Positions 34,207-43,080 of a stretch of 64,000 bases of DNA are shown piece by piece. Position numbers and translations under genes: made by a program. The DNA comes from Rhizobium sp. WSM4643 (GTDB taxonomy: Bacteria; Pseudomonadota; Alphaproteobacteria; Rhizobiales; Rhizobiaceae), in the NCBI RefSeq assembly GCF_025152745.1, contig NZ_CP104041.1, forward strand, positions 1-64,000, written 5' to 3'. Each line of letters starts with the position of its first letter. Position 1 is the first letter of the stretch. A model generated the notes under the pieces. The model saw only the letters and a list, made by a program, of their open reading frames with translations, did no database searches and had not been told where the DNA came from.

Positions 34207-35400
34207 TCAATCCCTCGGGCGGACCGTTACCGTCGGAACCACCGACATTCCAGGTCCGATCGCCACGTCCTGAGGCCAGTCGTCGACGGCGATCTTGACG
34301 GGAACGCGCTGGATGACCTTGACGTAGTTGCCGGTCGCGTTCTCGGCGGGAAGCAGCGAAAAGGCGGTGCCCGATCCCGGCTGGACCGAATCGACGTGGC
34401 CCTTCAGCGGTCTGTTCGGATAGGCGTCGATCGTCAGCTCGACCGGCTGGCCGGGGCGCATATCCGTCAGTTGCGTCTCCTTGAAATTGGCAGTCACCCA
34501 GATCTCGTCGGGAACGAACATCGACACGGCCTGGCCGGCTTGGATATATTGCCCTCTGGAACCGGAAAGGCGGACGATGCGACCGGGCTGCGCTGCGGTG
34601 ATGGTCGTGTCGGCGAGGTTCTGTTCGGCGGCCTCGACCTGGGCTTGGGCCTGACGCAGGCCGGCAATCGCGCTCGCCTTCTGCGCTTCGGCGGCTGTCT
34701 TGTTCTTCAGCGCCGAGGTGACACTTGCCTGCGCCTGCGCCAGGCTTGCCTGGCTTTGCCTGAGCGTGGAGGTCGCCTGCTGCGCAGCCTGTTCGGAACC
34801 GGCGCCCGATTTGACCAGCTGCTGCTGCCGATCGGCCTCGTCCTGCGCGTACTGAAGTGCGGCTGCTGCCGAATTCTGCTGCGCCTTGGCTTCGTCGATA
34901 GCGGCATCGCCCGCTGCGATCTGCGCCTCGGCGCTTGAAATGGCCGCCTCGGCGACCCCAACCTGGCCTTTCGCCGCATCAAGCGCAATCTGATAATCGC
35001 GAGGATTGATCCTCAGGATCGGATCGCCCGACGTCACGTGCTGATTATCCGTCACGGATACGTCCGACACATAACCTGAAACCTTTGCGGCAACCGAGAA
35101 GCTGCGGGAATCGACGAAGGCATCGTCCGTCGTCTCGTAGGGGTGGAAATAGACCAGCCAGATGAAATAGCCGGCGACAGCCAGCAGCAACAGGGCAGCG
35201 ATGCCGGAGAGGACGATGAATGGATGACGGCGAAGCAGCGAAGGGCGCTCTTCCTCCTTACCGTCATTCTGCCGTGCATCATCTTCCGCGGATTGATCCT
35301 GCAGGCGTTTCATTTCATCGCTTTTGGGAGGAGAGCTCTGATCCAACGGGCCGGTCTCGCACTTGGTGATTGAAACAGGGCGAACGCCAAAACCCCGCAT
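34207..35400 (-). CDS. emrA: EmrA/HlyD-type membrane fusion protein
   Basis: This is a 397-residue periplasmic adaptor with one N-terminal transmembrane anchor (about 60-82, FIVLSGIAALLLLAVAGYFI). It then has the lipoyl halves around YETTDDAFVDSRSFSVAAKV (about 87-106) and RINPRDY. A long Ala/Gln/Ser-rich coiled-coil hairpin covers about 140-270, and the beta-barrel region contains VPDEIWVTANFKETQL (about 297-312). ATG at 35400 is chosen because AGGAA sits 5 bases ahead; a later ATG at 35313 lacks a ribosome site. It is the first gene of the efflux pair. Confidence 0.9.
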   Translation of the reverse strand: MRGFGVRPVSITKCETGPLDQSSPPKSDEMKRLQDQSAEDDARQNDGKEEERPSLLRRHPFIVLSGIAALLLLAVAGYFIWLVYFHPYETTDDAFVDSRSFSVAAKVSGYVSDVSVTDNQHVTSGDPILRINPRDYQIALDAAKGQVGVAEAAISSAEAQIAAGDAAIDEAKAQQNSAAAALQYAQDEADRQQQLVKSGAGSEQAAQQATSTLRQSQASLAQAQASVTSALKNKTAAEAQKASAIAGLRQAQAQVEAAEQNLADTTITAAQPGRIVRLSGSRGQYIQAGQAVSMFVPDEIWVTANFKETQLTDMRPGQPVELTIDAYPNRPLKGHVDSVQPGSGTAFSLLPAENATGNYVKVIQRVPVKIAVDDWPQDVAIGPGMSVVPTVTVRPRD

Positions 35401-35461
35401 AGGTTCCTGATGTGGAAGAACTGCAAAGGATTGTGATCGCTGAGCGAAACAATCGGCTTCG

Positions 35462-35854
35462 TCAAATGCGCCGGTTCAGCTCGTCTTCGTTGATCCCAAA
35501 GTGGTCGAGGATGATGCCGACGTTTCGGCGATGAGATTTGAAATAGACGTCGAAAAGATCGCCGAGGAGGGGAACCGTTCCGCCGGCGGCGTCGATCCCG
35601 AGATTGACAGCCATGCGGGCGAGCTTGTGGGTGGGAATGCCGAGACGTCTTGCCTCATCGATGATGAAAAGACCGATGAGGGATCCGGCAATGTCGCCGA
35701 CCGCCGGGATGAGGCCGAGAACCGAGTCCGCGCCGATCCGCACGCCGATGACGGGCAATCTGACCGCGGTGTCCATCAGGCGCGCTAGGCCGACGGCGCG
35801 CCGAATTCTTGCGAGTTCGGCAGGGGTGAGGTATGTCGTGCTGCCGGTTGGCAT
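35462..35854 (-). CDS. DUF4112 small membrane protein
   Basis: This 130-residue protein of the DUF4112 family has no known activity. Visible family features are MDTAVRLPVIGVRIGADSVLGLIPAVGD (about 27-54), a hydrophobic glycine-rich helix to about 68, and GIDAAGGTVPLLGDLFDVYFKSHRRN (about 86-111). It probably spans or lies in the inner membrane. It sits alone between the efflux pair and the ectoine locus, and I see no operon link. The 166 bases to its right hold no gene. Confidence 0.8.
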   Translation of the reverse strand: MPTGSTTYLTPAELARIRRAVGLARLMDTAVRLPVIGVRIGADSVLGLIPAVGDIAGSLIGLFIIDEARRLGIPTHKLARMAVNLGIDAAGGTVPLLGDLFDVYFKSHRRNVGIILDHFGINEDELNRRI

Positions 35855-36020
35855 CAGCGGCCGCGTGGCGCGAACGACAGTTCGGTCTCCTTCATGGATA
35901 GAAGGAAGCCTTGGATCTTCCGCAGCAGCGAACGCTCGATGTCATTGCAATGATTTTCCATGGCCGTGAAACGCCGCAAGGCTCATAAAGTTCGCCTGCG
36001 GCGTGATCAGCGATCGGGTC

Positions 36021-37094
36021 TTATCGTTGGCCGGGAACCACGACCAATTTGCCCACGAAGTTCTTCGCCATGAAGTCGGTCTGCGCGCGGTGGAATTCCG
36101 ACAGCGGATAGATGCCGCCGACGAGAGGCCGGATTTTCCGGCTTTCGATATAGCCGACGATCCGACGAAAGTCGGCGCGGCTTCCCTGGCTCGAGCCGTG
36201 CAGTTCCAACTGCTTCAGGTACAGGGTTCGCAAATCGAGCTGGACGACCGGGCCGGCGATGGCGCCGGCCGTCGTGTAGCGGCCTTCGGGGCGCAGGATC
36301 TTCAGCAGATCGTTGAACAGCGGTCCGCCGACGAGATCGGCGACGACATCGATCGGCTGCCCACGGCTGGCGGAATGGACGGCTTCTACGAGATCGCCCT
36401 TGCCGCGGGTGACGACCGCCTCGGCGCCGATATCGAATATCGCCGCCTCCTTGCCGGGGCCTGTGACCGCGATCGGGATGGCGCCGCGGGCCCGCGCGAG
36501 CTGGATGATCGCCGAGCCGACGCCGCCCGAGGCGCCGGTCACCAGAACGCGTTCGCCGGCGCCAAGCCTTGCCCGCTCCAGCATGCGCTCGCCGGTCAGA
36601 TAGGCACAGCAGAAGGTGGCGAGTTCGACGTCGGTCAGATCGGTTGCGACGACATGGGCGTTCTCGGCCGGCAGCGCCATGTATTCGGCATAACCGCCGT
36701 TGCGGCCATGGCCCATGTAATCGATGTCCGCGAGGCTATCGTCGTCGCGGTTATAGATCGAGAAGTCGACCATGACGCGTTCGCCCACGCGTGCCGGATT
36801 AACGCCGGCGCCGACGCCGACGATATGGCCGACCGTATCGGTGCCCTGGATGCGCGGGAATGTCAGCGTGTTGCCTTGCCTGCGCCATGTGGAGACGGCG
36901 GACGGATCGTCCTCGGTGCCATAGGCGCCTTGGCGGACCCAGACGTCGGTATTGTTCATGCCGCAGGCCGTGACGCGGATCAGAACCTCGCCGTCCGCGG
37001 GTCTCGGGACGGGCACGTCCCTGTCATAGACGAGCTTGTCCAATCCGCCATGGCCGGTGAGCAATACGGCCGCCATCTTTTCCGGGATCGTCAT
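36021..37094 (-). CDS. Zinc-type / quinone-oxidoreductase-like dehydrogenase (MDR superfamily)
   Basis: This is a 357-residue medium-chain dehydrogenase. The GroES-like domain opens with VLIRVTACGMNNTDVWVRQG (about 39-58); the cysteine at the catalytic-zinc position is present. The Rossmann domain has the VTGASGGVGSA nucleotide motif (about 181-191). No structural-zinc cysteine cluster is evident, which leans towards the quinone-oxidoreductase group. The start at 37094 has GAGGAGAA ahead. It starts 13 bases after the aminotransferase stop, so it is the last gene of the asnR-ssd-atf operon. The known ectoine pathway has no step for it; a side role, such as handling an aldehyde or a different substrate, is possible. 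Confidence 0.8.
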   Translation of the reverse strand: MTIPEKMAAVLLTGHGGLDKLVYDRDVPVPRPADGEVLIRVTACGMNNTDVWVRQGAYGTEDDPSAVSTWRRQGNTLTFPRIQGTDTVGHIVGVGAGVNPARVGERVMVDFSIYNRDDDSLADIDYMGHGRNGGYAEYMALPAENAHVVATDLTDVELATFCCAYLTGERMLERARLGAGERVLVTGASGGVGSAIIQLARARGAIPIAVTGPGKEAAIFDIGAEAVVTRGKGDLVEAVHSASRGQPIDVVADLVGGPLFNDLLKILRPEGRYTTAGAIAGPVVQLDLRTLYLKQLELHGSSQGSRADFRRIVGYIESRKIRPLVGGIYPLSEFHRAQTDFMAKNFVGKLVVVPGQR

Positions 37095-37107
37095 GCCGTT
37101 CTTCTCC

Positions 37108-38487
37108 TCAGATGTTCGTGAAGACGGTTTCGATCGCATCCGCCGCGGCCTTGACCACGATATCGGCCTCTTCGCGGGTCAGGCAGAGCGGCGGGGCGAA
37201 GCCGAGGATATCGCCCTGCGGCATGGCGCGGCCGATGACGCCGCGTTCGAGGAGGGCGGAGGCGACCTGCGGGCCTATCTTGCGGCCGGCATCGAAGAAT
37301 TTTCGGTCGTCCCTGTCCTCGACGAATTCGACGGCCGCCATCAGTCCGTCGCCGCGGACTTCGCCGACGTTGCGGTGGCCGCCGATGGCTTTCTCCAGTT
37401 CCGAGCGGAAATAGGCGCCGGTCGCACCCGCATTCTCGACGATGCCGAGTTCGTCGATCAGCTCGAGATTGGCAATGCCTGCGGCAGCACAGATCGGATG
37501 AGCGGAATAGGTCCAGCCGTGACCGATCGCGCCCATCTGATCGGAACCCTGAACCAGGACTTGCCACATCTTGTTCGACACGATTGTGCCGGAAAGGGGA
37601 GCGTAGGCCGAGGTCAGGCCCTTGGCGATGGTGATCAGGTCCGGCTTCATGCCGTAATGATCCGAGCCGAACATGGTGCCGAGACGGCCGAAGCCGGTGA
37701 CGACTTCATCGGCGACGAGCAGGATGTCATATTTGTCGAGCACGGCCTGGATCTTCTGCCAGTAGGTTTTCGGCGGCGGCACGATACCGCCGGTGCCGAG
37801 GATGGGTTCGCCGATGAAGGCGGCGACCGTTTCCGGGCCTTCGGTAATGATCATCTCCTCGAGCTTGTCGGCGCAATATTGCGAGAACTGCTCCTCGCTC
37901 ATCGACCGGTCGGGACGGCGGAAATAATAGGGTGCTTCGGTGTGCAGCACCGGTGCGCGCGGCAGGTCGAAAGCGTTGTGAAAAAGCGCCAGGCCGGTGA
38001 GGCTGCCGGTCATGACGCCGGAGCCGTGATAACCGCGCCAGCGCGAGATGATCTTCTTCTTTTCCGGGCGGCCGAGGATGTTGTTGTAGTACCAGATGAG
38101 CTTGATGTTGGTCTCGTTGGCGTCCGAGCCGGAGAGACCGAAATAGACGCGGCTCATGCCGTCGGGCGCGCGGTCGATGATCATCTTCGAAAGCGTAATC
38201 GAGGCTTCCGTGCCGTGGCCGACATAGGCGTGGTAATAGGCGAGGTTCTTCGCCTGTTCGGCGATCGCATCGGCGATCTTCTGGCGGCCGTAGCCGACAT
38301 TGACGCAATAAAGGCCGGCAAAGGCGTCGAGGCTTTTGCGTCCTGTCGTGTCGGTGATGTAGACGCCTTCGCCGCCGGCAACGACGCGGGTCGGTGTCTC
38401 GCCACGAGCATGCCCACCCATATGGGTCGAGGGATGGAAGAAGTGATCGCGGTCCCAGGCGGTGAGTTCGTTGCTTCTATCGAGCAT
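37108..38487 (-). CDS. atf: Class III aminotransferase of ectoine catabolism (diaminobutyrate transaminase)
   Basis: This 459-residue PLP enzyme has the class III core, with EVVTGFGRLG (about 256-265) carrying the PLP-ring aspartate neighbourhood and the internal-aldimine lysine in TIAKGLTSAYAPLSG (about 284-298). In ectoine users the Atf/DoeD enzyme converts L-2,4-diaminobutyrate to aspartate semialdehyde. The start at 38487 (MLDRSNEL) is supported by AAAGAGG ahead; the open frame runs 29 codons further up into the preceding gene. It lies 31 bases downstream of the semialdehyde dehydrogenase. The ectoine assignment rests on operon context; by sequence alone it could be a beta-alanine or omega-amino transaminase. 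Confidence 0.85.
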   Translation of the reverse strand: MLDRSNELTAWDRDHFFHPSTHMGGHARGETPTRVVAGGEGVYITDTTGRKSLDAFAGLYCVNVGYGRQKIADAIAEQAKNLAYYHAYVGHGTEASITLSKMIIDRAPDGMSRVYFGLSGSDANETNIKLIWYYNNILGRPEKKKIISRWRGYHGSGVMTGSLTGLALFHNAFDLPRAPVLHTEAPYYFRRPDRSMSEEQFSQYCADKLEEMIITEGPETVAAFIGEPILGTGGIVPPPKTYWQKIQAVLDKYDILLVADEVVTGFGRLGTMFGSDHYGMKPDLITIAKGLTSAYAPLSGTIVSNKMWQVLVQGSDQMGAIGHGWTYSAHPICAAAGIANLELIDELGIVENAGATGAYFRSELEKAIGGHRNVGEVRGDGLMAAVEFVEDRDDRKFFDAGRKIGPQVASALLERGVIGRAMPQGDILGFAPPLCLTREEADIVVKAAADAIETVFTNI

Positions 38488-38518
38488 GTCGTAGCCTCTT
38501 TCTTGAAAATGGGGCGGC

Positions 38519-40015
38519 TCAGGCGGCCGTGTCGATGCAGAGATATTTAAGCTCCGTGAAGGCCTCGAGCCCATGGCGGGAACCCTCGCGGCCGAGGCCG
38601 GACTGCTTCCAGCCGCCGAAGGGAATGGGAGCGCCGGTGATTTTCACGCGGTTGACCGCCACCATGCCGTATTCCAGTGCGCGGCCGAGCCGCATCTGGC
38701 GGGCGCCGTTTTCTGTGACGATATAGGCGACGAGGCCGTATTCGGTATCGTTGGCGCGGGCGATAACCTCTTCTTCCGTATCGAAGGCGGTCATGGCCGC
38801 CACTGGCCCAAAAGTCTCCTCGCGCATGATCAGCGCATCCGCCGGCACATCGGTCAGCAGCGTCGGCTCGTAGAAAAGCCGGCCGGCCCTGTGGCGCTTG
38901 CCGCCGGTAACGAGCCGCGCGCCATGCGCCAGCGCGTCGGAGACGTGCTCCTCGACCTTGCTGACGGCGCGTTCATGCATCAGCGGCCCGATCTCGGCGC
39001 CATCCTCGAGCCCCGGGCCGACCTTCAGTTCGGCAATGCGGTCTGCGAAGGCCTTGGCAAAGGCATCGGCGATCCGGCGCTGGACGAAAATGCGATTGGC
39101 GGCGAGGCAATCCTGGCCTGACGTGGCAAACTTGGCGTTGACGGCGATCTCGACCGCCTTTGATATATCGGCGTCTTCGAAGATGATCAGCGGAGCGTGG
39201 CCGCCGAGTTCCATCACCAGCCGCTTCAGTGTCGGAGCGCACTGGGCGGCGATCAGCCGTCCGATCCCGGTCGAGCCGGTGAAACTCATGGCGCGCACGC
39301 GATTGTCGGCGCACATCCGCCCGACGATCGTAGCGGCATTGCCGGGGGCCACGTTGAAGACGCCGGCGGGAATGCCCGCCCGCTCGCCGAGCTCAGCAAG
39401 CGCCAGTGCCGAAAGCGGCGTCTCGGAGGAGGGATGGGCGACGACCGTGCAGCCGGCGGCCAGCGCCGCGGCAGCCTTTCGGGTAAGCATGGCAGAGGGG
39501 AAATTCCAGGGCGTGACGATGCCGACGACGCCGAGCGCCTCACGCCGGACGATCATTTCCGCGCCGGGCAGATGGCTGGTGACGCTCTCGGCGTTCAGCC
39601 GTTTGCCTTCCTCGGCATACCATTCGACGAAGGAGGCGGCGTAATCGATCTCGCCGCGCGATTCCGCGATCGGCTTGCCCTGTTCGAGCGTCATGATCAG
39701 CGCCAGATCCTCTTTGGCAGCCAGCATCAGCTCAAACCATTTGCGCAGGATCGCCGCGCGGCTCTGCGGCGGCATCGCGCGCCAGCCGGCGAAAGCCTCC
39801 GACGCGGCATCGATCGCCACCGCCGTCTCATCCGCGCCAAGGCTTGCAACCCAGGCCAGCGTCGCCGAAGAGGCGGGATCGGTGACCTCGAAACTTTTCC
39901 CTGATTTGCTGGCGATCCACCGGCCGCCGACATAGGCCAGATCGCGCAGGAGATGACGGTCGGCAAGCCGCGACAGCGCGTCATGATAGGCGGGGCGGGC
40001 AAAAGCGGCGGTCAT
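38519..40015 (-). CDS. ssd: Aldehyde dehydrogenase, (aspartate/succinate) semialdehyde type, ectoine catabolism
   Basis: This is a 498-residue NAD(P)-dependent aldehyde dehydrogenase of the succinate-semialdehyde type. It shows IVTPWNFPSAMLTRK (about 165-179), the FTGSTGIG cofactor loop (about 241-248), the catalytic glutamate in MELGGHAP (about 267-274) and the catalytic cysteine in SGQDCLAANR (about 299-308). In ectoine loci the Ssd/DoeC enzyme oxidises aspartate semialdehyde to aspartate. GAGGAGA lies ahead of the ATG. It follows the Lrp-type regulator gene and precedes the aminotransferase in the same operon. Confidence 0.86.
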   Translation of the reverse strand: MTAAFARPAYHDALSRLADRHLLRDLAYVGGRWIASKSGKSFEVTDPASSATLAWVASLGADETAVAIDAASEAFAGWRAMPPQSRAAILRKWFELMLAAKEDLALIMTLEQGKPIAESRGEIDYAASFVEWYAEEGKRLNAESVTSHLPGAEMIVRREALGVVGIVTPWNFPSAMLTRKAAAALAAGCTVVAHPSSETPLSALALAELGERAGIPAGVFNVAPGNAATIVGRMCADNRVRAMSFTGSTGIGRLIAAQCAPTLKRLVMELGGHAPLIIFEDADISKAVEIAVNAKFATSGQDCLAANRIFVQRRIADAFAKAFADRIAELKVGPGLEDGAEIGPLMHERAVSKVEEHVSDALAHGARLVTGGKRHRAGRLFYEPTLLTDVPADALIMREETFGPVAAMTAFDTEEEVIARANDTEYGLVAYIVTENGARQMRLGRALEYGMVAVNRVKITGAPIPFGGWKQSGLGREGSRHGLEAFTELKYLCIDTAA

Positions 40016-40132
40016 ATCAAGTCTCCTCGTGGCTGACGCAAGTTTTCCACGGGAGCGGGCGAGAGATTGTCTGTTGGTGAAGGCGAAAACAGAGAGATGG
40101 TCTAAAGGACGGCGGCCTGGCAGAGAGATTGT

Positions 40133-40630
40133 CTACGACACGGTCTCGTCTTCGCCGGCGGCAGTGAAGGAAGAGATCGGAAGGACAGTGTCCTCCTTCA
40201 CCGTCTTGGTGACGATGTAGGTGAAGTAGCGGTCGATGCCGAGTTCGCGGTCGAGAAGCCCGTCGACCAGCCGCTGATAGGCGTCGATGTCGGGCGCGAT
40301 GAGCTTCAAGATGTAATCGACGCCGCCGCCGACCGACCAGCAGGCGACGATCTCCGGGATTGCGGTCACGGCGCGCTCGAAGCGTTCGAAATCCGCCTGG
40401 CGATGATTGGCGAGCGTCACTTCCATCATCACGCTGGCGACCGGCGCGATGCGCCGTGGCGCGACGCGCGCGTGGTAACCGGTGATAACACCGGCCTTTT
40501 CGAGCTTGCGCAGCCGCATCCAGCACGGCGTCGGCGACAGCCCGGCCTTTTCGGCCAGCGCCAGCTTGGTGATGCGGCCGTCGCGCTGGACGGCGTCGAG
40601 AATGCGCAGGTCGATGGCGTCGAGCTTCAT
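40133..40630 (-). CDS. asnR: Lrp/AsnC-family regulator of ectoine catabolism
   Basis: This is a 165-residue feast/famine regulator. The HTH covers about residues 5-55 (LDAIDLRILDAVQRDGRITKLALAEKAGLSP segment) and the effector-binding RAM domain about 65-150 (VMMEVTLANHRQADFERFERAV; GGGVDYILKLIAPDIDAYQRLVDGLL). In ectoine users such a gene (asnR/doeX) responds to diaminobutyrate-type intermediates. It heads the minus-strand asnR-ssd-atf-dehydrogenase operon, with 117 bases to ssd, and is divergent from enuR across a 101-base region holding the EnuR-like motif. Confidence 0.86.
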   Translation of the reverse strand: MKLDAIDLRILDAVQRDGRITKLALAEKAGLSPTPCWMRLRKLEKAGVITGYHARVAPRRIAPVASVMMEVTLANHRQADFERFERAVTAIPEIVACWSVGGGVDYILKLIAPDIDAYQRLVDGLLDRELGIDRYFTYIVTKTVKEDTVLPISSFTAAGEDETVS

Positions 40631-40694
40631 GGTGCTTTCTTTAGAAAGAAATCATTTCAAACGCAGCGAAAAGACAATGGGAGCGCATTTTGGC

Positions 40695-40715
40695 ATTGTC
40701 AATTGAACTGATTTT
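40695..40715. promoter_or_regulatory. EnuR-like operator in the asnR-enuR divergent promoter region
   Basis: ATTGTCA (40695-40701) overlaps AATTGAACTGATTTT (40701-40715). The second matches the ehuA-side repeat AATTGACATGATTTT at 13 of 15 positions. It lies 17 bases before the enuR start and 65 bases before asnR, so it could serve both autoregulation and control of asnR. Confidence 0.55.
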
Positions 40716-40731
40716 CAGCAGTGTTGAAATC

Positions 40732-42117
40732 ATGACAAAGTGGCGCCCCGATCCCTCGCAACTCCGCCGGCCGGCCTATCTTTCGCTTGCCGAGCAGATC
40801 GCAAACGCGATCATGGACGGCAAGCTCTCCGATGGCGTGCAATTGCCGCCGCATCGCAAGATGGCGGATGACCTGCATCTTTCCGTGCAGACGGTCAGCC
40901 GCGCCTATGACGAATTGATCCGCCGGGGACTGATATCAGGCGAGATCGGACGCGGCAGCTTTGTCCAGACCAGGCCGCGCGAACCGGAACCGCCCTATCT
41001 GCCGGAACGGCTGGGCGAGGTGATCGATCTGTCGATCCTGAAGCCGGTCTGCGAGCAGATCCATTTGGAAAGGCTGCGGCAGGCCTTCGGCTGGCTTTCG
41101 GAAAACCTGCCCTCCAGCTCGGCGCTTTCGTTCAGGCCGAATATGGTGTTTCCACGCCATCGCGCCGTCGCTACGGAATGGCTGGCGCGCTGCGGGTTGG
41201 AGGTATCGCCGCTGAACATCAGCGTGACCAACGGTGCGACGTCGGGCATGACAGTGGCGCTGATGAGCGTTGCCCCGCCTGGCTCGACGGTTGCGACAGA
41301 AGCGATCAGCCATCATACGCTCGTTCCGCTCTCCACCTATCTCGGTCTGCATCTGGAAGGGCTGGCGATCGACGAGGAGGGCATGATCCCCGAGGCACTC
41401 GACGAAGCCTGCCGAAAGGGACCGATCCGGGCAATCTTCCTGCAGCCCTCGGTGATCAATCCGATGGCGGCGCTGATGAGCGCGGCGCGCAGGCAGGCGC
41501 TTGCCGCCGTCGCGGCCAAGCATGATATCGCGATCATCGAAAACGATATTCTCGGCCCGATGGTCGAGGGTCGCGCGCCGCCGATGGCCGCGTTTGCGCC
41601 GGAACGGACACTCTACGTCACGAGCTTCACCAAAATTACCGTTCCGGGCCTGCGGATCGGCTATCTCACCGCGCCCGACCGCTATGTCGCGGCCGTCGCC
41701 AACCGTCATCTCGTCTCCAACTGGATGGCGACGCCTGCCATGGCGGAGATCGCCACCCGCTGGGTCAGCGACGGCACGGCGATGGAACTGGTCAACTGGC
41801 AGCGCCGTGCGCTTTCGAGCCGGCATGCGATTGCGGCGGAGATGCTGGCCGGTCTCAGCTATCGGGCGCATCCGCAGAGTCTGCACGTCTGGCTGCCGCT
41901 TTCCGGCAACCATACTGAGGATGGGTTTGTTTCGCAGGCAAGGCTGCGCGGCGTGGCGATCGCGCCTGGCAAAGCGTTTCACACCGCCGATCAGGGCTGG
42001 ACACCGGCCGTGCGCATTTCGCTTGGTTCGACGACGGAAAGCGAGTTGCGGACCGGGCTCGGCATCGTCGCCTCATTGGCGCAAGGCAATCCGGAAGAGC
42101 TGCTGCTTGCGATCTGA
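40732..42117 (+). CDS. enuR: EnuR, MocR-type (GntR-aminotransferase) regulator of ectoine use
   Basis: This 461-residue MocR/PdxR-type protein carries a GntR winged helix at about 20-80 (YLSLAEQIANAIMDGKLSDG; VQTVSRAYDELIRRGLI) and a fold-type I aminotransferase domain from about 110 to the end. The PLP-anchoring lysine is in YVTSFTKITVPGLRIGYL (about 292-309). EnuR proteins repress ectoine import and breakdown genes and are released when PLP-bound ectoine-derived diaminobutyrates attach. ATG at 40732 (MTKWRPD) is preferred over the TTG at 40690. It lies between the two arms of the locus, 122 bases before ehuA. Confidence 0.9.
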   Translation: MTKWRPDPSQLRRPAYLSLAEQIANAIMDGKLSDGVQLPPHRKMADDLHLSVQTVSRAYDELIRRGLISGEIGRGSFVQTRPREPEPPYLPERLGEVIDLSILKPVCEQIHLERLRQAFGWLSENLPSSSALSFRPNMVFPRHRAVATEWLARCGLEVSPLNISVTNGATSGMTVALMSVAPPGSTVATEAISHHTLVPLSTYLGLHLEGLAIDEEGMIPEALDEACRKGPIRAIFLQPSVINPMAALMSAARRQALAAVAAKHDIAIIENDILGPMVEGRAPPMAAFAPERTLYVTSFTKITVPGLRIGYLTAPDRYVAAVANRHLVSNWMATPAMAEIATRWVSDGTAMELVNWQRRALSSRHAIAAEMLAGLSYRAHPQSLHVWLPLSGNHTEDGFVSQARLRGVAIAPGKAFHTADQGWTPAVRISLGSTTESELRTGLGIVASLAQGNPEELLLAI

Positions 42118-42150
42118 TGCCGACGCCTTGTATTTGAGCGCGCGCAGAAT

Positions 42151-42188
42151 AATTGTCATGATATTATTTTACGAATTGACATGATTTT
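42151..42188. promoter_or_regulatory. Direct-repeat operator in the ehuA promoter (EnuR candidate)
   Basis: AATTGTCATGATATT (42151-42165) is repeated as AATTGACATGATTTT (42174-42188), 13 of 15 identical, with a 23-bp period (about two helical turns). Direct repeats suit MocR regulators. The block is AT-rich and sits 50-90 bases before the ehuA start. A related copy is present before enuR. Confidence 0.65.
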
Positions 42189-42239
42189 GATGGACCGTCA
42201 TCGTTAGGACATTGCTTGTCTCAACAGGGAGAGACATGA

Positions 42240-43025
42240 ATGCTTCCGCCCATCATCCGCATCGACAATATCGTCAAGAAATACGGCCCGCTGACCGTGC
42301 TCGACGGCCTGTCGATGAATGTCATGCCGGGCGAGAAGCTGGCGCTGATCGGACCGTCCGGCTCCGGCAAGACGACGATCCTGCGTATTCTGATGACGCT
42401 GGAGACGATCAGCGGCGGCCATATCGAGGTCGACGGCGAACAGCTCTACCATATGCCTGGTAGCAGCGGGCTGGTGCCGGCCGACGAACGGCATCTGCAT
42501 CGCATGCGCGAAAAGATCGGCATGGTCTTTCAGCATTTCAATCTGTTCCCGCATAAATGCGTGCTCGACAACGTGACCCTGGCGCCGATGCTGACCAAGG
42601 GTATCAAGCGGCCGCAAGCCGAAAAACGGGCGATGGAGCTTCTCGACATGGTCGGCCTGGCCGACAAGGCTAAAAGTGTCCCGGCGCAGCTTTCCGGCGG
42701 GCAGAAGCAGCGCGTCGCCATTGCCCGGGCGCTGGCGCTATCGCCGAAGATCATGCTGTTCGACGAGGTGACCTCGGCGCTCGATCCGGAACTGGTCGAG
42801 GAGGTGCTGAACGTCATGCGGCGGCTGGCTTCCGAGACCGACATGACCATGCTTCTCGTCACCCATGAGATGGGCTTCGCCCATGATTTCGCCGACCGTG
42901 TGCTGTTCTTCGATCGCGGCAAGATCGTCGAGGAAGGCAAGCCGGGCGACATCTTTCGCAATCCGACCCAGGAGAGGACGCAGACCTTCCTGCGCAAGAT
43001 CATTGCGGCGGGGCACCGCGTCTGA
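42240..43025 (+). CDS. ehuA: Ectoine/hydroxyectoine ABC transporter ATPase EhuA
   Basis: This is a 261-residue ATPase of the polar-amino-acid importer class. Walker A GPSGSGKTT (about 38-46), the Q-loop FQHFNLFPH (about 97-105), signature LSGGQKQRVA (about 150-159), Walker [15 protein letters not shown] and the switch histidine in LVTHEMGFAHDF are intact. An insert near 68-85 (LYHMPGSSGLVPADERHL) is seen in EhuA-like members. GGGAGA precedes the ATG. It is the first gene of the ehuABCD-eutABCDE operon and follows the direct-repeat operator. Confidence 0.92.
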   Translation: MLPPIIRIDNIVKKYGPLTVLDGLSMNVMPGEKLALIGPSGSGKTTILRILMTLETISGGHIEVDGEQLYHMPGSSGLVPADERHLHRMREKIGMVFQHFNLFPHKCVLDNVTLAPMLTKGIKRPQAEKRAMELLDMVGLADKAKSVPAQLSGGQKQRVAIARALALSPKIMLFDEVTSALDPELVEEVLNVMRRLASETDMTMLLVTHEMGFAHDFADRVLFFDRGKIVEEGKPGDIFRNPTQERTQTFLRKIIAAGHRV

Positions 43026-43080
43026 CCTCAGACATTGCCCGCAAGAAGAAACTTAAGGAAAATCAGAGGAGTTGGGAACG

